This document shows, one piece after another, positions 37,725 through 48,374 of a stretch of DNA of 64,000 bases. This DNA is from Neobacillus pocheonensis (GTDB lineage Bacteria > Bacillota > Bacilli > Bacillales > Cytobacillaceae). Both the position numbers and the translations under genes were made by a program. The stretch is taken from assembly GCA_023702235.1 (NCBI GenBank), contig JAMQCR010000001.1:2604001-2668000 (forward strand). Reading direction: 5' to 3'. The notes under the pieces were generated by a model. The model was given only the letters and a program-made list of their open reading frames with translations. It had not been told where the DNA came from and searched no databases. The number at the start of each line of letters is the position of its first letter. Position 1 is the first letter of the stretch.

Positions 37725-38168
37725 TTAGACAAATTTCCGTTCTTTTATCGGCTTTAACCAACCAAACCGCTGATGTTCGAAATCTATGGCTAAAAACGAG
37801 GTTTCGCACTTTCTCAATACTTCAAAAAAAGCGGTTTCTGCTTCGTAGCTTCCACTTGCAACTACTGTAATGTATTCTTGAAATACTTCTAACTTCGCCG
37901 TACTTAGCTTTCCGCTTAGTTCAATTGAGTACGTACCATGCTCAGCAATAAAGCCTTTAATCTTTCCAAGTTGTTTTTGAATAAGTTGATGGATTTTTAA
38001 AACTTCAACCGTTTTTGTTATATAGTTAATTTGCTTTTTTGTAATAAATTTTAGCTCGCCGTTTGCTTTTTCATGTTCCTGAAAAAGTTGAAAAAACATG
38101 CGCTCTCTTCCGAAGTAATGGGCGGCAAATTCATCTTCTATTAAATATAGCTGATATGTTCTCACCAC
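37725..38168 (-). CDS. sirA: Sporulation inhibitor of replication SirA (YneE)
   Basis: SirA binds DnaA domain I and blocks new initiation when cells enter sporulation. The C-terminus AETAFFEVLRKCETSFLAID, then FGWLKPIKERKFV and EFAAHYFGRE near the start are the family marks. GTG 38168 is the likely start (GAAGGAGAGATAC before it); an ATG seven codons up is less well placed. Between tkt and yneF as in B. subtilis. Confidence 0.9.
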   Translation of the reverse strand: MVRTYQLYLIEDEFAAHYFGRERMFFQLFQEHEKANGELKFITKKQINYITKTVEVLKIHQLIQKQLGKIKGFIAEHGTYSIELSGKLSTAKLEVFQEYITVVASGSYEAETAFFEVLRKCETSFLAIDFEHQRFGWLKPIKERKFV

Positions 38169-38394
38169 GTATCTCTCCTTCGTTGACAACCCTTTTTCCT
38201 ATTATAAAAAAACAATTTCAAAACGTTTGTCTTTCGGCGGCAAAAACTTCCACTATTATTGTCGAATTCATAAGATTCTTATAAATTCAATTATATCTTA
38301 CAGAATTAGCCATTGTCACGAAGGTTTATCTACGTTCATACTTTGTTCAAAAACGAAGAGATGAATAGCCACGGGTTTAAACAAGTCCATAAAA

Positions 38395-38423
38395 AAAGAA
38401 CGACTGCTAAGCCGTTCTTTTCT
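38395..38423 (-). terminator. tkt terminator
   Basis: AAAAGAACGGCTTAGCAGTCGTTCTTTT hairpin on the minus strand with a T tail, 17 bases beyond the stop. Confidence 0.8.
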
Positions 38424-38439
38424 CCATCATTATTCATTC

Positions 38440-40438
38440 TTATAAAAGAGCTTTTACACGGGCAACTACATTGTCAACTCTAAAGCCGTATTCTTCCATG
38501 ATCTTCTCACCTGGTGCAGACGCGCCAAATTTGTCAATGGCTAATACATCGCCTTCATCACCCGTATATTTATGCCAGCCAAAGGAAGAACCCATTTCAA
38601 TCCCAAGACGTTTCTTCACATTTTTAGGAAGTACAGTGTCTCGGTATTCTTTTGGTTGTTGTTCAAAGCGATCCCATGAAGGCATGCTAACAACAGAAAC
38701 CTGAATACCTTCGCTAGCAAGTGTTTTTTGTGCATCAACTGCAAGGCCAACCTCTGACCCAGTGGCAAGTATTAATGCATCTGGCGTTTCTTTTTCAGCA
38801 GCAGAAATGACATATGCCCCTTTTGAAACTCCTTCGTATGCATTTTTATCCGTTCCTTTAATTGTTGGTAAATCTTGACGAGTCAATACGAGTGCTGTTG
38901 GCTTGTTCGTTGACTCTACAGCAAGCTTCCAAGCTGCAGCAGTTTCATTTCCATCAGCAGGACGAATGATTGATAAGTTTGACATTGCTCTAAGAGCCGC
39001 AAGCTGTTCGACTGGTTCGTGTGTTGGTCCATCTTCTCCGACAGCAATACTATCATGCGTAAATACATAAGTAACCGGTAATCCCATTAAGGCTGCAAGG
39101 CGAATAGCTGGACGTAAGTAATCAGAGAATACAAAGAATGTTCCTCCAAATACTTTCACCCCACCGTGTAGTGCAATCCCATTCATCGCAGCACCCATCG
39201 CAAATTCCCGAACTCCAAACCAGAAATTACGACCTTCATATGAACTAGGCATATAGTCTTTTGTACCTTTAATCATAGTTTTATTTGATCCAGCAAGGTC
39301 TGCAGATCCACCAATAAAGATCGGCAAATTCTTTGCAATCGCATTTAAAACTTCTCCAGAGGAGGCACGGCTTGCAAGACTCTTCCCTTCACTGTAGACA
39401 GGAATATCTTTGTCCCAGCCTACTGGCAATTCATTCTTCAATGCCTGTTCAAGCTGATTAGCTAGTTCTGGAAACTCCTTTTTATACTGAGCGAACAGGT
39501 CATTCCATTCTTTTTCCTTTTTCTCACCATTTTCAACAATAAGCTTCTGGAAGTTTTCATAGACTTCTTGCGGTACATGGAAATCTTCTTCGAATGTCCA
39601 CTTATATGCTTCTTTAGTAAGTCTTAACTCTTCAGCCCCTAGTGGTGAACCATGGACGCCTGAAGTTCCTGCGCGATTTGGTGAACCATAACCGATAACC
39701 GTTCTAACTTCAATCATGGTAGGTCTGTCTAAATCATTTCTTGCTTCTTCAAGAGCTTTCGCAATTTCTTCAAGGTTATTGCCATCCTCTACACGGAGGT
39801 ATTGCCAGCCATAGGCTGAAAAGCGACCTTTAACACTTTCAGAGAATGATTTATTTAAATCACCATCGAGTGAAATATCATTTGAATCATATAACACGAC
39901 TAATCGGCCTAATTTCAAGTGTCCTGCAAGTGAAGCAGCTTCAGCAGATACACCTTCCATTAAATCACCATCACCACAAATACTATATGTAAAATGGTTT
40001 ACAAGCTCAAAGTTATCTTTGTTGTACACTGATGCCACATGGCGTTCTGCCATTGCCATACCAACGGCATTGCGATTCCTTGACCAAGCGGCCGGTTGTC
40101 GCTTCAACACCCTCTGTATGTCCGTACTCCGGATGTCCTGGTGTTTTGCTACCCCATTGGCGGAATTGCTTTAAATCATCCAGTGATAAATTGTATCCGG
40201 ATAAATGAAGCATACTGTATAGCAAAGCAGAGCCATGTCCTGCAGACAAGACGAATCGGTCGCGGTTAAACCATTGAGGGTTTTTTGGATTTTGGTTCAT
40301 AAAACGAGTCCATAACGTATATGTCATTGGTGCTGCACCCATCGGCATACCTGGATGTCCAGAATTTGCTTTCTCGACTGCATCAATGGCAAGGGTACGA
40401 ATGGAGGTTACAGATAAATCATCAATAGTATTAAACAT
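38440..40438 (-). CDS. tkt: Transketolase, frameshifted
   Basis: ThDP-dependent ketol transfer in the pentose phosphate and Calvin-type cycles. N-terminal ThDP motif [14 protein letters not shown], Pyr domain ending at the conserved [14 protein letters not shown]-terminal domain to KALL. The first ~115 residues (40438-40110) are in a different frame from the rest. The joint should read [18 protein letters not shown] and needs two added bases, one in ACCGGCCGCTT and one G in ATGCCGTT (ATGGCCGTT). Full length ~667 residues. Transketolase is near-essential, so sequencing error is the likeliest cause. Confidence 0.92.
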
Positions 40439-40606
40439 GAATTACATCCTTTCTTGACTACTCGGATAAATAAATACATCGTTAATATTATAGTTCTCTT
40501 GTTTTTAATTCAAGAAATTGCACATAAATATCCAACATTTTTTATTTTAACACAGAAACGACCGCTATATGTAAAAAAGGAATACAGAAATTGTACTCCA
40601 AAACAT

Positions 40607-40837
40607 TTAATGAAGTGTATTTTTTTTCCTTGCTTTTATTTTTTCTGGGGTAACGTCATTTCCTTCTGGGTCAATGAACTTTGTATTGGTTAAGGTCTCG
40701 AGCATGTTAGAACGGAAAGTTGCCAAATACTCACTTCTTAATTTTGTTTGTTCTTTTGCCTCAGATTCTGATAATCCAGATGCTTTTGCCTTTTTAGCCA
40801 GCTCGTTAATTCGAGCCATTTTTTCTTTTGAGAGCAT
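40607..40837 (-). CDS. ynzC: YnzC, DUF896 protein
   Basis: 76 residues, three-helix protein with INELAKKAKASGLSESEAKE and LRSEYLATFRSNMLETL, the DUF896 signature. Downstream of yneB as in B. subtilis, where it is in the SOS yneA operon. Function unknown. Confidence 0.9.
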   Translation of the reverse strand: MLSKEKMARINELAKKAKASGLSESEAKEQTKLRSEYLATFRSNMLETLTNTKFIDPEGNDVTPEKIKARKKNTLH

Positions 40838-40919
40838 TCAAGGATCTTCCCTTCGGTAAAATATCAGTACATGACATCTGATTTTACTAAATAAAAAGGC
40901 CATCTGACAAGGTAAAAGG

Positions 40920-41585
<666 letters not shown>

Positions 41586-41909
41586 CTATTCCCCAGCGGC
41601 ACTAGCAAATTCTGCTAATGAAGATACTTTTTTACTCACTGGGATTACTATTTCTTCCCCAGGGAAAATTTGATCATCTTCTATTTCATTATGCTTTTTA
41701 ACCCAACTAACAAATTCATCTTTAGATAGAGAGTGTTGTCCTGAAAATTGATTAGAAATTTTCCAGAGTGAATCCCCTTCAGAAACAGTTACCTTTATGT
41801 ATTGATTTTGGTCATCGGACTCTATATGGAGGGAAATCATCAATGCAACTGAACAGCTTAAAACGATAAGAATAATAGCATACGAGAATTGGTTCCACAA
41901 TTTTTTCAT
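41586..41909 (-). CDS. yneA: Cell-division suppressor YneA
   Basis: SOS-induced inhibitor of septation. One membrane helix (residues ~8-30), then a LysM domain (YIKVTVSEGDSLWKISNQF … IFPGEEIVIPV). ATG 41909 follows AGAGGTGTTTATA. Divergent from lexA, with LexA boxes between. Confidence 0.9.
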   Translation of the reverse strand: MKKLWNQFSYAIILIVLSCSVALMISLHIESDDQNQYIKVTVSEGDSLWKISNQFSGQHSLSKDEFVSWVKKHNEIEDDQIFPGEEIVIPVSKKVSSLAEFASAAGE

Positions 41910-41926
41910 TATAAACACCTCTTAAT

Positions 41927-42006
41927 AGAATATACGTTCTCTTTTTATACTTTGATTATAATCCGAACATTTGTTTGTTGTCAATCAAAATTAGAACTTA
42001 TGTTTG
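41927..42006. promoter_or_regulatory. Three LexA (SOS/Din) boxes between yneA and lexA
   Basis: CGAACATTTGTTTG (41964-41977) fits CGAAC-N4-GTTYG fully. AGAACTTATGTTTG (41993-42006) and AGAATATACGTTCT (41927-41940) fit with one or two changes. They would let LexA control both divergent transcripts, as in B. subtilis. Confidence 0.85.
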
Positions 42007-42068
42007 TATATATTAGTAGAACATGTTATAATTAAGCCAACATTAACCAGACCGAGGTGCATCTTATT

Positions 42069-42692
42069 ATGGCTAAAATATCAAAGCGTCAACAGGATAT
42101 TCTTGATTTTATTAAAGGAGAAGTAAAGAGTAAGGGATATCCCCCATCTGTACGTGAAATCGGAGAAGCAGTTGGACTAGCATCCAGTTCTACTGTTCAT
42201 GGCCATTTAGCACGATTGGAAAGTAAGGGTCTCATTAGACGCGATCCTACTAAACCAAGAGCAATCGAAATACTAGAAGTGGACGAGAATGCACATATCC
42301 CAAGAAACCATGTGGTAAATGTTCCTGTGGTAGGCAAGGTAACAGCTGGTCTTCCCATTACGGCAATCGAGAACGTGGAAGAATATTTTCCTCTTCCTGA
42401 AAGACTAGCACCTGCTGATGAGCAAGTTTTTATGCTAGAAATCATGGGTGAAAGTATGATAGAAGCGGGGATTCTTGACGGGGATTATGTCATCGTTAAA
42501 CAGCAGCAAACTGCCAATAATGGAGATATCGTTGTTGCCATGACTGAAGAAGATGAAGCAACGTGTAAACGGTTTTTTAAGGAAAAAGATTATATCCGCT
42601 TACAGCCTGAAAACTCTTCTATGGAACCAATCATTTTAAGAAATGTGTCAATTTTAGGGAAAGTAATTGGGGTTTACAGACATATTCATTAA
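42069..42692 (+). CDS. lexA: SOS repressor LexA
   Basis: 207 residues. N-terminal winged helix ([39 protein letters not shown]), Ala-Gly cleavage site in KVTAGLP, catalytic Ser in GESMIEAGI and Lys in [11 protein letters not shown] 42069 is set by GAGGTGCA. Autorepressed through the boxes upstream. Confidence 0.95.
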   Translation: MAKISKRQQDILDFIKGEVKSKGYPPSVREIGEAVGLASSSTVHGHLARLESKGLIRRDPTKPRAIEILEVDENAHIPRNHVVNVPVVGKVTAGLPITAIENVEEYFPLPERLAPADEQVFMLEIMGESMIEAGILDGDYVIVKQQQTANNGDIVVAMTEEDEATCKRFFKEKDYIRLQPENSSMEPIILRNVSILGKVIGVYRHIH

Positions 42693-42698
42693 TAGAAA

Positions 42699-42735
42699 AC
42701 GAGCCAGCGTAACAGAGTGCTGGCTCGTTTCCTTT
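42699..42735 (+). terminator. lexA terminator
   Basis: AACGAGCCAGC/GCTGGCTCGTT stem with a 10-base loop, then TTCCTTTT. Confidence 0.85.
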
Positions 42736-42957
42736 TGTATTTGGATCAATGGAGATGTTCGATGTCCTTTTGATTGGAAATGGGGGTTTATTGGTACCAT
42801 TACATACCATTTAGGTAAATATTAAAAAGTTGAGCGCTATGGCTATGTTAAATAAACAAATATTTCATCATTCAGCTCACGGTGGATATTACAAAAAGTA
42901 TGAAGGCCATTTTCTACGGTCATTCCAGCAGTTTTGTCCTTCACCAATTTAACACAA

Positions 42958-42990
42958 CAAAAAGCCTTGATACCAAGTACCAAGGCTTTT
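42958..42990 (-). terminator. glnA terminator
   Basis: AAAGCCTTG/CAAGGCTTT stem with T run on the minus strand, just beyond the glnA stop. Confidence 0.8.
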
Positions 42991-42996
42991 TGTTGA

Positions 42997-43056
42997 TTAA
43001 AAAATAGTCATATATTGTTCGCGTTCCCAAGGGTGAACGACTGTACGGAACACATC
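42997..43056 (-). pseudogene. glnA: 3' end of glutamine synthetase gene only
   Basis: The last 19 codons read DVFRTVVHPWEREQYMTIF then stop, the C-terminus of Bacillus GlnA, followed by its terminator and lexA, the normal neighbour. Upstream of the first codon the frame stops at once (TAG) and unrelated DNA begins. The remainder of glnA does not occur anywhere up to 64000. A rearrangement or insertion breakpoint lies at about 43057. Confidence 0.85.
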
Positions 43057-43587
43057 CTAACTTTATTTATTGTTATTTACCTTTTCGAAACACTTGTTGT
43101 TTTAAGGGTTAATCATTTTTCGATTTCAAATCAATTCATTTTTTTTGTTTGTGTGTGGGCATTTTGTGGGCAGTGATGTGGGCAGCTAAATCTTACCTTG
43201 GTATGACTGAAAAAATAGAAGAAGACGTACTTAAAAAGGTCGCCTTAAACACAGCTAAGAAAATCTGAATCGGAACGAGATCAGCACATTCATTTTTTCT
43301 TTGCTTTATCAACCACCCTCAAACGTTAAAAAAACAGCGTTTGAGGGGTTAACCAATAGAGCCTTCCATTTCAAACTTAATTAAAGACAGTTTTCAATGT
43401 CTTTTTAATAGAAGAAAAAAGGTATTAAATTAATGTTTTTCATAAAAATCATTTCAAAATGTTTTAATGCTTTTCAAACTAAATCGGCACAAAATCGGCA
43501 CGTAAAATTATTTAATTTGTGTGGTCATGTGGTCAAACTCATGGCCTTTTTGTTCGCAAAGAAAAAAGGAGAATTGCTTCTCCCTAA
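43057..43587. other. Junction region with integrase-like tail and direct repeats
   Basis: No complete gene. Three TGTGGGCA direct repeats (43154, 43165, 43177) and two AATCGGCAC repeats (~43484, 43495). The plus-strand frame 43188-43268 (SYLGMTEKIEEDVLKKVALN) could be the end of a tyrosine integrase with its nucleophile Tyr, but this is weak. Together with the glnA breakpoint it looks like the edge of a mobile element. Confidence 0.4.
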
Positions 43588-43707
43588 TTAATTCTTTGTG
43601 CAAACCACTTTCTTTTTATTTTTCTTTCCTGGCGATGTTTTGTGATACACACCGCATTCTTTGCATTGTCCATACTTCACACCATCAATCTTAATTTTTA
43701 TACTCAT
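43588..43707 (-). CDS. Small zinc-ribbon-like protein, 39 residues
   Basis: MSIKIKIDGVKYGQCKECGV then a Lys-rich tail. Strong AGGAGGAAAAAAGG before the ATG. Accompanies the conjugation-type genes. Not recognised. Confidence 0.55.
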   Translation of the reverse strand: MSIKIKIDGVKYGQCKECGVYHKTSPGKKNKKKVVCTKN

Positions 43708-43747
43708 CCTTTTTTCCTCCTCGAATTTGTTTTTATAAACCCTCATC

Positions 43748-44218
43748 CTAAACGGCCGTTCCTACCTGCTTCAGCACGTCTAAAATAAGAGGGGATACCT
43801 GAATCAATATATAGCCTAAACCAGCTTTCATAATGCCCTCCCATGCCTTTTCTGATTTACCGAACATGAAGAAGAAGCAAGAACCTACTATTATTACAGA
43901 AGCTATAGGGAAACTAAGAGCCACCATAATGTCCACCAGTGGATCTAACACATGAGCCAAAGTAGATAACGTTTGTGCGCTCATCCATTCTTTTGCGCTT
44001 ACGGTTACAACCACAGGAGCAGAAACAGGAACCGCATTCGTTGCAGCTATTGCTGTCATGGCGAATCCCAAGGTTCGTACAGCTCCACAAGTCGCTAGTG
44101 GAAGTATCGCTGCGATTGCCAGCTTAGTTGCTTTGCTAATCCTTTTTTGTTTCTTTTCTTTTTCCTTCACCTTGTATTCTCCGGACATAAACTCATTAAA
44201 TTTAATGACTTTAGGCAT
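43748..44218 (-). CDS. Membrane protein of a conjugative element
   Basis: 156 residues. A basic cytosolic head (~1-30) is followed by three hydrophobic segments: ~33-60, ~92-115 and ~128-150 (SFPIASVIIVGSCFFFMFG, GLGYILIQVSPLILDVL). The size and pattern resemble small TrbC/VirB2-like or PrgI-type components beside FtsK/TcpA genes, but I see no decisive motif. Read 13 bases after the Replic_Relax gene. Confidence 0.5.
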   Translation of the reverse strand: MPKVIKFNEFMSGEYKVKEKEKKQKRISKATKLAIAAILPLATCGAVRTLGFAMTAIAATNAVPVSAPVVVTVSAKEWMSAQTLSTLAHVLDPLVDIMVALSFPIASVIIVGSCFFFMFGKSEKAWEGIMKAGLGYILIQVSPLILDVLKQVGTAV

Positions 44219-44231
44219 TTTTCTTCACTCC

Positions 44232-44825
44232 TTATTTAATGTCGTTTATCGTATAAACCGCATAAGGCATTCCTTTGCATAACTCCACAAGTTTCTTCTT
44301 TCTTAACTCTGTAGTCGTTAACCAAAGCAATAAAGGAAAATAGCCAAGATGCTCTTTCATCACTCCGTTTTCAAAAAGACCTCTGTATTTATCGATTTTC
44401 TTTCGATTTTCTTTCATTGTTTGATAATGATCTACTTCTAAAATGTGATATTTCCCATTTGATTTAAACCATACATCACAGATAACCGTAAATTCACCAT
44501 CACTTAGTTTCATTTCATTTTTCCATTCACTAGGTAATCCTGCATATATATAAAAGTCGTTTCTCATGAGTACATGATTCACGAAATTATTCTTTTTTCG
44601 GATTTTTTCGGAGTCAACATATTCTCGGCCATCTTTGTTCAAATAATAAATAGTGGAAAAATCTTCACGGTAGCAAGATAGATAAGGAGATAAATGTTTG
44701 AGGATTCGATTAGTGTTTCGAATAGTGCCTAAACGATGGATTTTATTAAATTGATCTCTGTTAAGATAATCTAGTTTTTTCAAGCTTAAAAGAATTTCTT
44801 CTTGTCTCTTGCTTAGTGGCTTCAA
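44232..44825 (-). CDS. Replication-relaxation (Replic_Relax) family protein
   Basis: About 197 residues: winged-helix start (KRQEEILLSLKKLDYLNRDQF, then NTNRILKHLSPYL) and a C-terminal alpha/beta part with VICDVWFKSNGKYHILEVD, as in Replic_Relax proteins encoded next to FtsK-like translocases on Gram-positive plasmids and integrative elements. TTG 44825 is the start indicated by AAGGAGGTT; it overlaps the FtsK-like gene. Confidence 0.75.
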   Translation of the reverse strand: MKPLSKRQEEILLSLKKLDYLNRDQFNKIHRLGTIRNTNRILKHLSPYLSCYREDFSTIYYLNKDGREYVDSEKIRKKNNFVNHVLMRNDFYIYAGLPSEWKNEMKLSDGEFTVICDVWFKSNGKYHILEVDHYQTMKENRKKIDKYRGLFENGVMKEHLGYFPLLLWLTTTELRKKKLVELCKGMPYAVYTINDIK

Positions 44826-46071
44826 TAGGACCAACCTCCTTTTTTGGAACAATATATGGAGCAATGGTTTCTTGAATGATTTCAGGTGTCATAAGTGGAG
44901 TTTGAATAACTACTTTTTTGTCTGCCATTTGATAAATGGCTCTTCCTTTGATTTTTGGTAAACTTTCAGCACCATCACTATCCAATACAACTCTTGAAGC
45001 CGTTCCCGATTGCACCCGGAAGCAAAGTTTAGCATCACTATTCTGTTTGCATTGTCTTGGTATTACATCACCAGTAGGATATTGAGTCGCAAGGATTAAT
45101 CTAAAACCCAATCCAGCTCCTAACCTTGCAATTTGGCTCATATATTTTTGACATTGTTGTTTAAGTTGCTTTTCTTCTTTGCTTACCGCTTCATCAGGAT
45201 TCAGTTCACCCACTTCATCAATAATGACAAAATGCCTTTCCGTTATCCCGGCATCTTCCACTTTTTTCTTTCCTGATCTTTTTAGTATTTCTTGTTTTCT
45301 TCTCATAAGATTATAGGCATTTTCTAATGTTTCTAGGGCTTCTTCTGGCTCTTAGGCGATGGATTCAGTTTGTCTAATTCTTTCATAGTCGCAAAGTTCA
45401 ACACCGCCTTTAAGGTCAATCAAATGAAGACTTACGTTGTCTGGTTGCTGCCTAAGCAATGCGTTAATAATACAGTTAATGAGGTTTGATTTACCGTATC
45501 TAGTAGCACCACCAAGACACAAATGAGGTATGTTTTCAAAGTCATGCATGATTAACGAATTTCTATCCCTGATAGCACCGAAAACAATCTTCCATCCTTC
45601 CCCTTCTGAAAATGACACTTTTGTTGGCAATGGATCATTGTAAATTCGAATAATTAACATTCCGTCATAGGATAGCTCTATTTCCTTTCTGTCGGTAAGT
45701 TTTTTAGTGTATAGGTTCTTTATATTAGTTATGATGTCTCGGTCTAATTTCAGCCCTCTAAGGTCTTTTATTTGAATCTTTACCGAACGTGTATTTACAC
45801 CCGCTTCAATCACTTTTTGCTTGTAAACATAGTCCTCAAAACTTCTTCCCAATGGTATTCGATAACGATATTCGCTTCCCCAGTCATAATTTCTTTTCTT
45901 CATTAATTGGGTTGTTAAAGTTTGTTTTCCGTCCTTCACATTCAAACCACTTAACGTGAATATTTTATTTAGTTTTTTCGAATCGTTTCCCACCCCACTT
46001 TTCGATAAATATGCTTTCAAAGAAAGAGCTCCAAAAAATGTTGTTGTGACTGCTTCGAAAATCATATTCAA
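44761..46071 (-). CDS. FtsK/SpoIIIE-type (TcpA-like) DNA translocase, in-frame stop
   Basis: Coupling-type ATPase. Walker A LGGATRYGKSN at ~190, LIDLKGGVEL, Walker B HFVIIDEVGEL, then GFRLILATQYPTG. The two halves (46071-45352 and 45306-44761) are in the same frame, separated by one TAA (ESIA-stop-EPEEALETLENAY); AAA (Lys) would restore it. About 436 codons overall. A point nonsense change, not an indel, so a true pseudogene is more likely here than for the frameshifted genes. Confidence 0.8.
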
Positions 46072-46345
46072 TTCCTCCTCCTTTCAACGCCACCTCTTTG
46101 ATAATTACATAGTAATTAGTTACAACAATCTGGAAGTCTGATTTAAATGAATCAACTATTGATATTATTGAATCTGGAATATTCCTTAGAAGAATTCTAG
46201 GGTGGAAATTCATTTGGTATATTACATGGTATTTGGGTTGGATTGTCCATTATGCCTGTACTTAAAATATTTTTTAATTAAAAGGTGAATTATATTTAAA
46301 CAGGACTTTTCCATAATGAGTTGAATATATTAACGAGGTGTTCTT

Positions 46346-46549
46346 ATGAAAAGTCGAATGAATGATCTAATCGTGAAGAGTGGATATATGAAAAAACATA
46401 TAGCCAAGGAATTAGGTATAACACCAAATCAACTTTCAAATTGGTTAGCTAGTAGATCGTACCCGCCGTTAGATAAAGCTTATAAGCTAGCGAAGTTATT
46501 GAACTGCAAAGTTGATGATTTGTATGAAGAAGATGAAAAAGATTATTAG
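46346..46549 (+). CDS. Xre-family transcriptional regulator
   Basis: 67 residues, a single HTH_3 domain: KSGYMKKHIAKELGITPNQLSNWL. GAGGTGTTCTT precedes ATG. Divergent from the translocase operon, as the immunity-type repressor of an integrative element often is. Confidence 0.8.
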   Translation: MKSRMNDLIVKSGYMKKHIAKELGITPNQLSNWLASRSYPPLDKAYKLAKLLNCKVDDLYEEDEKDY

Positions 46550-46848
46550 TGCTACACTCTCCACATGTGCAGTAAATAGAAAGTAATTATTTTATGATAT
46601 TCTATAATATCTTAACGACTTTTAGAATGTAGGTAAATTAAGGGTTCTGAACGAAACTTCTTATTTTACTAAATCTTATTGCATTTAATTAAACAACATA
46701 AAAATGTCCTCATGGTTGGCAATCAGTAGACACTGCCAACTAAATAATAATGGGTGGATTTTTTAAAACTTTCCACCCATTAAGATATTAAGATTCACTT
46801 ACAATAAAATTGTTTAATCTTACGACTGTCATGACCATCTATTTTCAT

Positions 46849-47195
46849 TGAAGTGGTCGAACGGCTATTGTTGTGAGAAATGCGGTCATGATGCTTATTT
46901 TGAGACGAAAACGCGTAAGAACAGGCTTTATGAATGCAAGAAATGCTTAATCAAGCCACTGTTACCGTTGGAACCGTGAAGAAAAAAACAAGAACGGACT
47001 TAACTAAGTGGTTTTTAGCCATTTATTTAATCGCTCATGATAAACGCGGTGTATCGTGTGACAAGGATTTCTGAAGAACTTGAAGTGACGTATAAAACAG
47101 CTTGGCTCATGCTTCATAAAATCTGCCAAGCTATGAGAAAACGTGATGCAGAATACACATTAGCTGGCATAATAGAACTAGATGATGCTATATGG
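46849..47195 (+). mobile_element. IS1595 (ISXO2-like) transposase fragment, frameshifted
   Basis: Pieces in two frames: zinc-ribbon NGYCCEKCGHDAYFETKTRK, then KTRTDLTKWFLAIYLIAHDK, then RISEELEVTYKTAWLMLHKI and AGIIELDDA, the order of an IS1595-type transposase. The catalytic DDE core beyond the first Asp is missing: the sequence switches to permease-like DNA at ~47190. No terminal repeats seen. Confidence 0.75.
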
Positions 47196-47505
47196 GCTCT
47201 TTTGTATCCAAAGGAAGCTCTTATCAAAACAGGGAACGGGTAAACCATACTTTGCACCATCAACATTATTCAACCAAATAGCGACAATCAGTGCGATGTT
47301 TGATAGAAATACAGCACCTAATGCCTGCCATACACTCATTCCCATAGCAATCAAGCTTCCTACATCACATAAGAAACGATGTTGTATATCGTTCCCATCC
47401 AATTCATTGAATAGGAAATCCAAGCCTAATTTCTCTTTTCTTTTGGAACAGTCGCAAGATCCTCGTTATAAAATCTAGGATCTAGGTTGATAATGTCGTA
47501 TTATT
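47190..47505 (-). pseudogene. N-terminal relic of a hydantoin/nucleobase permease
   Basis: Decayed paralogue of the first ~100 codons of the intact permease at 48375-49850: NEDLATVPKEKRN, GSLIAMGMSVWQALGAVFLS and IALIVAIWLNNVDGAKYGLP, with internal stops and frame changes. About 75-80% alike by eye. The break with the IS1595 fragment falls at TTTGTATCCAAA, a word that also stands in the intact gene (49527-49538). Confidence 0.8.
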
Positions 47506-48250
47506 TTATTGTAGATTGAATCTGCCCAAAGTTCTCCAGCACACCAACATATTCTTTTTTCTCTGGATATTTATAGGTTTTTAATTTGCTTGTCTTCTTC
47601 CCTAGATCAACAATGGATTCAGCAAATTTCACTGCCGCTACTACGCCATCAATAACTGGTACACCTAACTCTTTTTCAAGGCTATCAGCAAATTCTGCCA
47701 TTCCTGCACAGCCAAGTAAAATAGCTTCTGCGTTATCTTCCTCAACAGCTCTTTTTCCTTCCTGCCTTAACGCTTCCATGCCACCTTCTGGATCTCTTTC
47801 AAAATCAAGTACACCTAATGGGGTACATCTGATATTTAAGATACGTTTACTCATTCCATAGGAATCAACGAGGTCTTCTAACATCGTTTTAATTCTTGGT
47901 AAAACAGTTACGACAGAAAATCTGGCAGCAAGCATTGATGCTAAATAAACCGAAGCTTCTGCAATCCCTATAACTGGTTTGTCAGTAACTTCCCTTGCAG
48001 CTTGCAACCCAGGGTCGCCCCAGCATGCTATTACAAATGCATCTACGCCTTCTTGTTCTCCCTTTTTGACCTCATCAATCACCCCGGGGATGCTTAAATA
48101 CTCATCATAAAAGGATTCAATAGAAACAGGACCCATTTTTGGGCTTACTGCAAGTATTTGTGTATCAGGACGTGCAGTAGATTTAGCTGCATGTTCAATT
48201 CCTTTTGTCATCTCCAATGTCGTATTCGGATTGATTACTTTAATTTTCAT
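47501..48250 (-). CDS. hyuE: Hydantoin racemase (Asp/Glu racemase family)
   Basis: 249 residues. Interconverts D- and L-5-substituted hydantoins. Two catalytic Cys in the expected places: AFVIACWGDPGL (~76) and AILLGCAGMAEF (~183), with NPNTTLEMT at the N-terminus. The closest described set is the Pseudomonas NS671-type hyuA-hyuB-hyuC-hyuE. Last gene of the hyu operon, 125 bases after the permease. Confidence 0.85.
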   Translation of the reverse strand: MKIKVINPNTTLEMTKGIEHAAKSTARPDTQILAVSPKMGPVSIESFYDEYLSIPGVIDEVKKGEQEGVDAFVIACWGDPGLQAAREVTDKPVIGIAEASVYLASMLAARFSVVTVLPRIKTMLEDLVDSYGMSKRILNIRCTPLGVLDFERDPEGGMEALRQEGKRAVEEDNAEAILLGCAGMAEFADSLEKELGVPVIDGVVAAVKFAESIVDLGKKTSKLKTYKYPEKKEYVGVLENFGQIQSTIK

Positions 48251-48374
48251 TATATTTATCCTCCCAAACTAATTAATTGATTTTTCTATTAATAAAAATA
48301 GAAAGGTCCGTAATTTCTAGTCCGATAAAAATGTTTCAAATTCAATTTTTCATCATTAGTATTTTTGTTCGCTT

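Noticed and set aside
42840..42953. 37-codon frame on the plus strand between lexA and glnA (MAMLNKQIFHHSAHGGYYKK)
   Set aside because: It has no clear ribosome site and no recognised relative; too weak to annotate.
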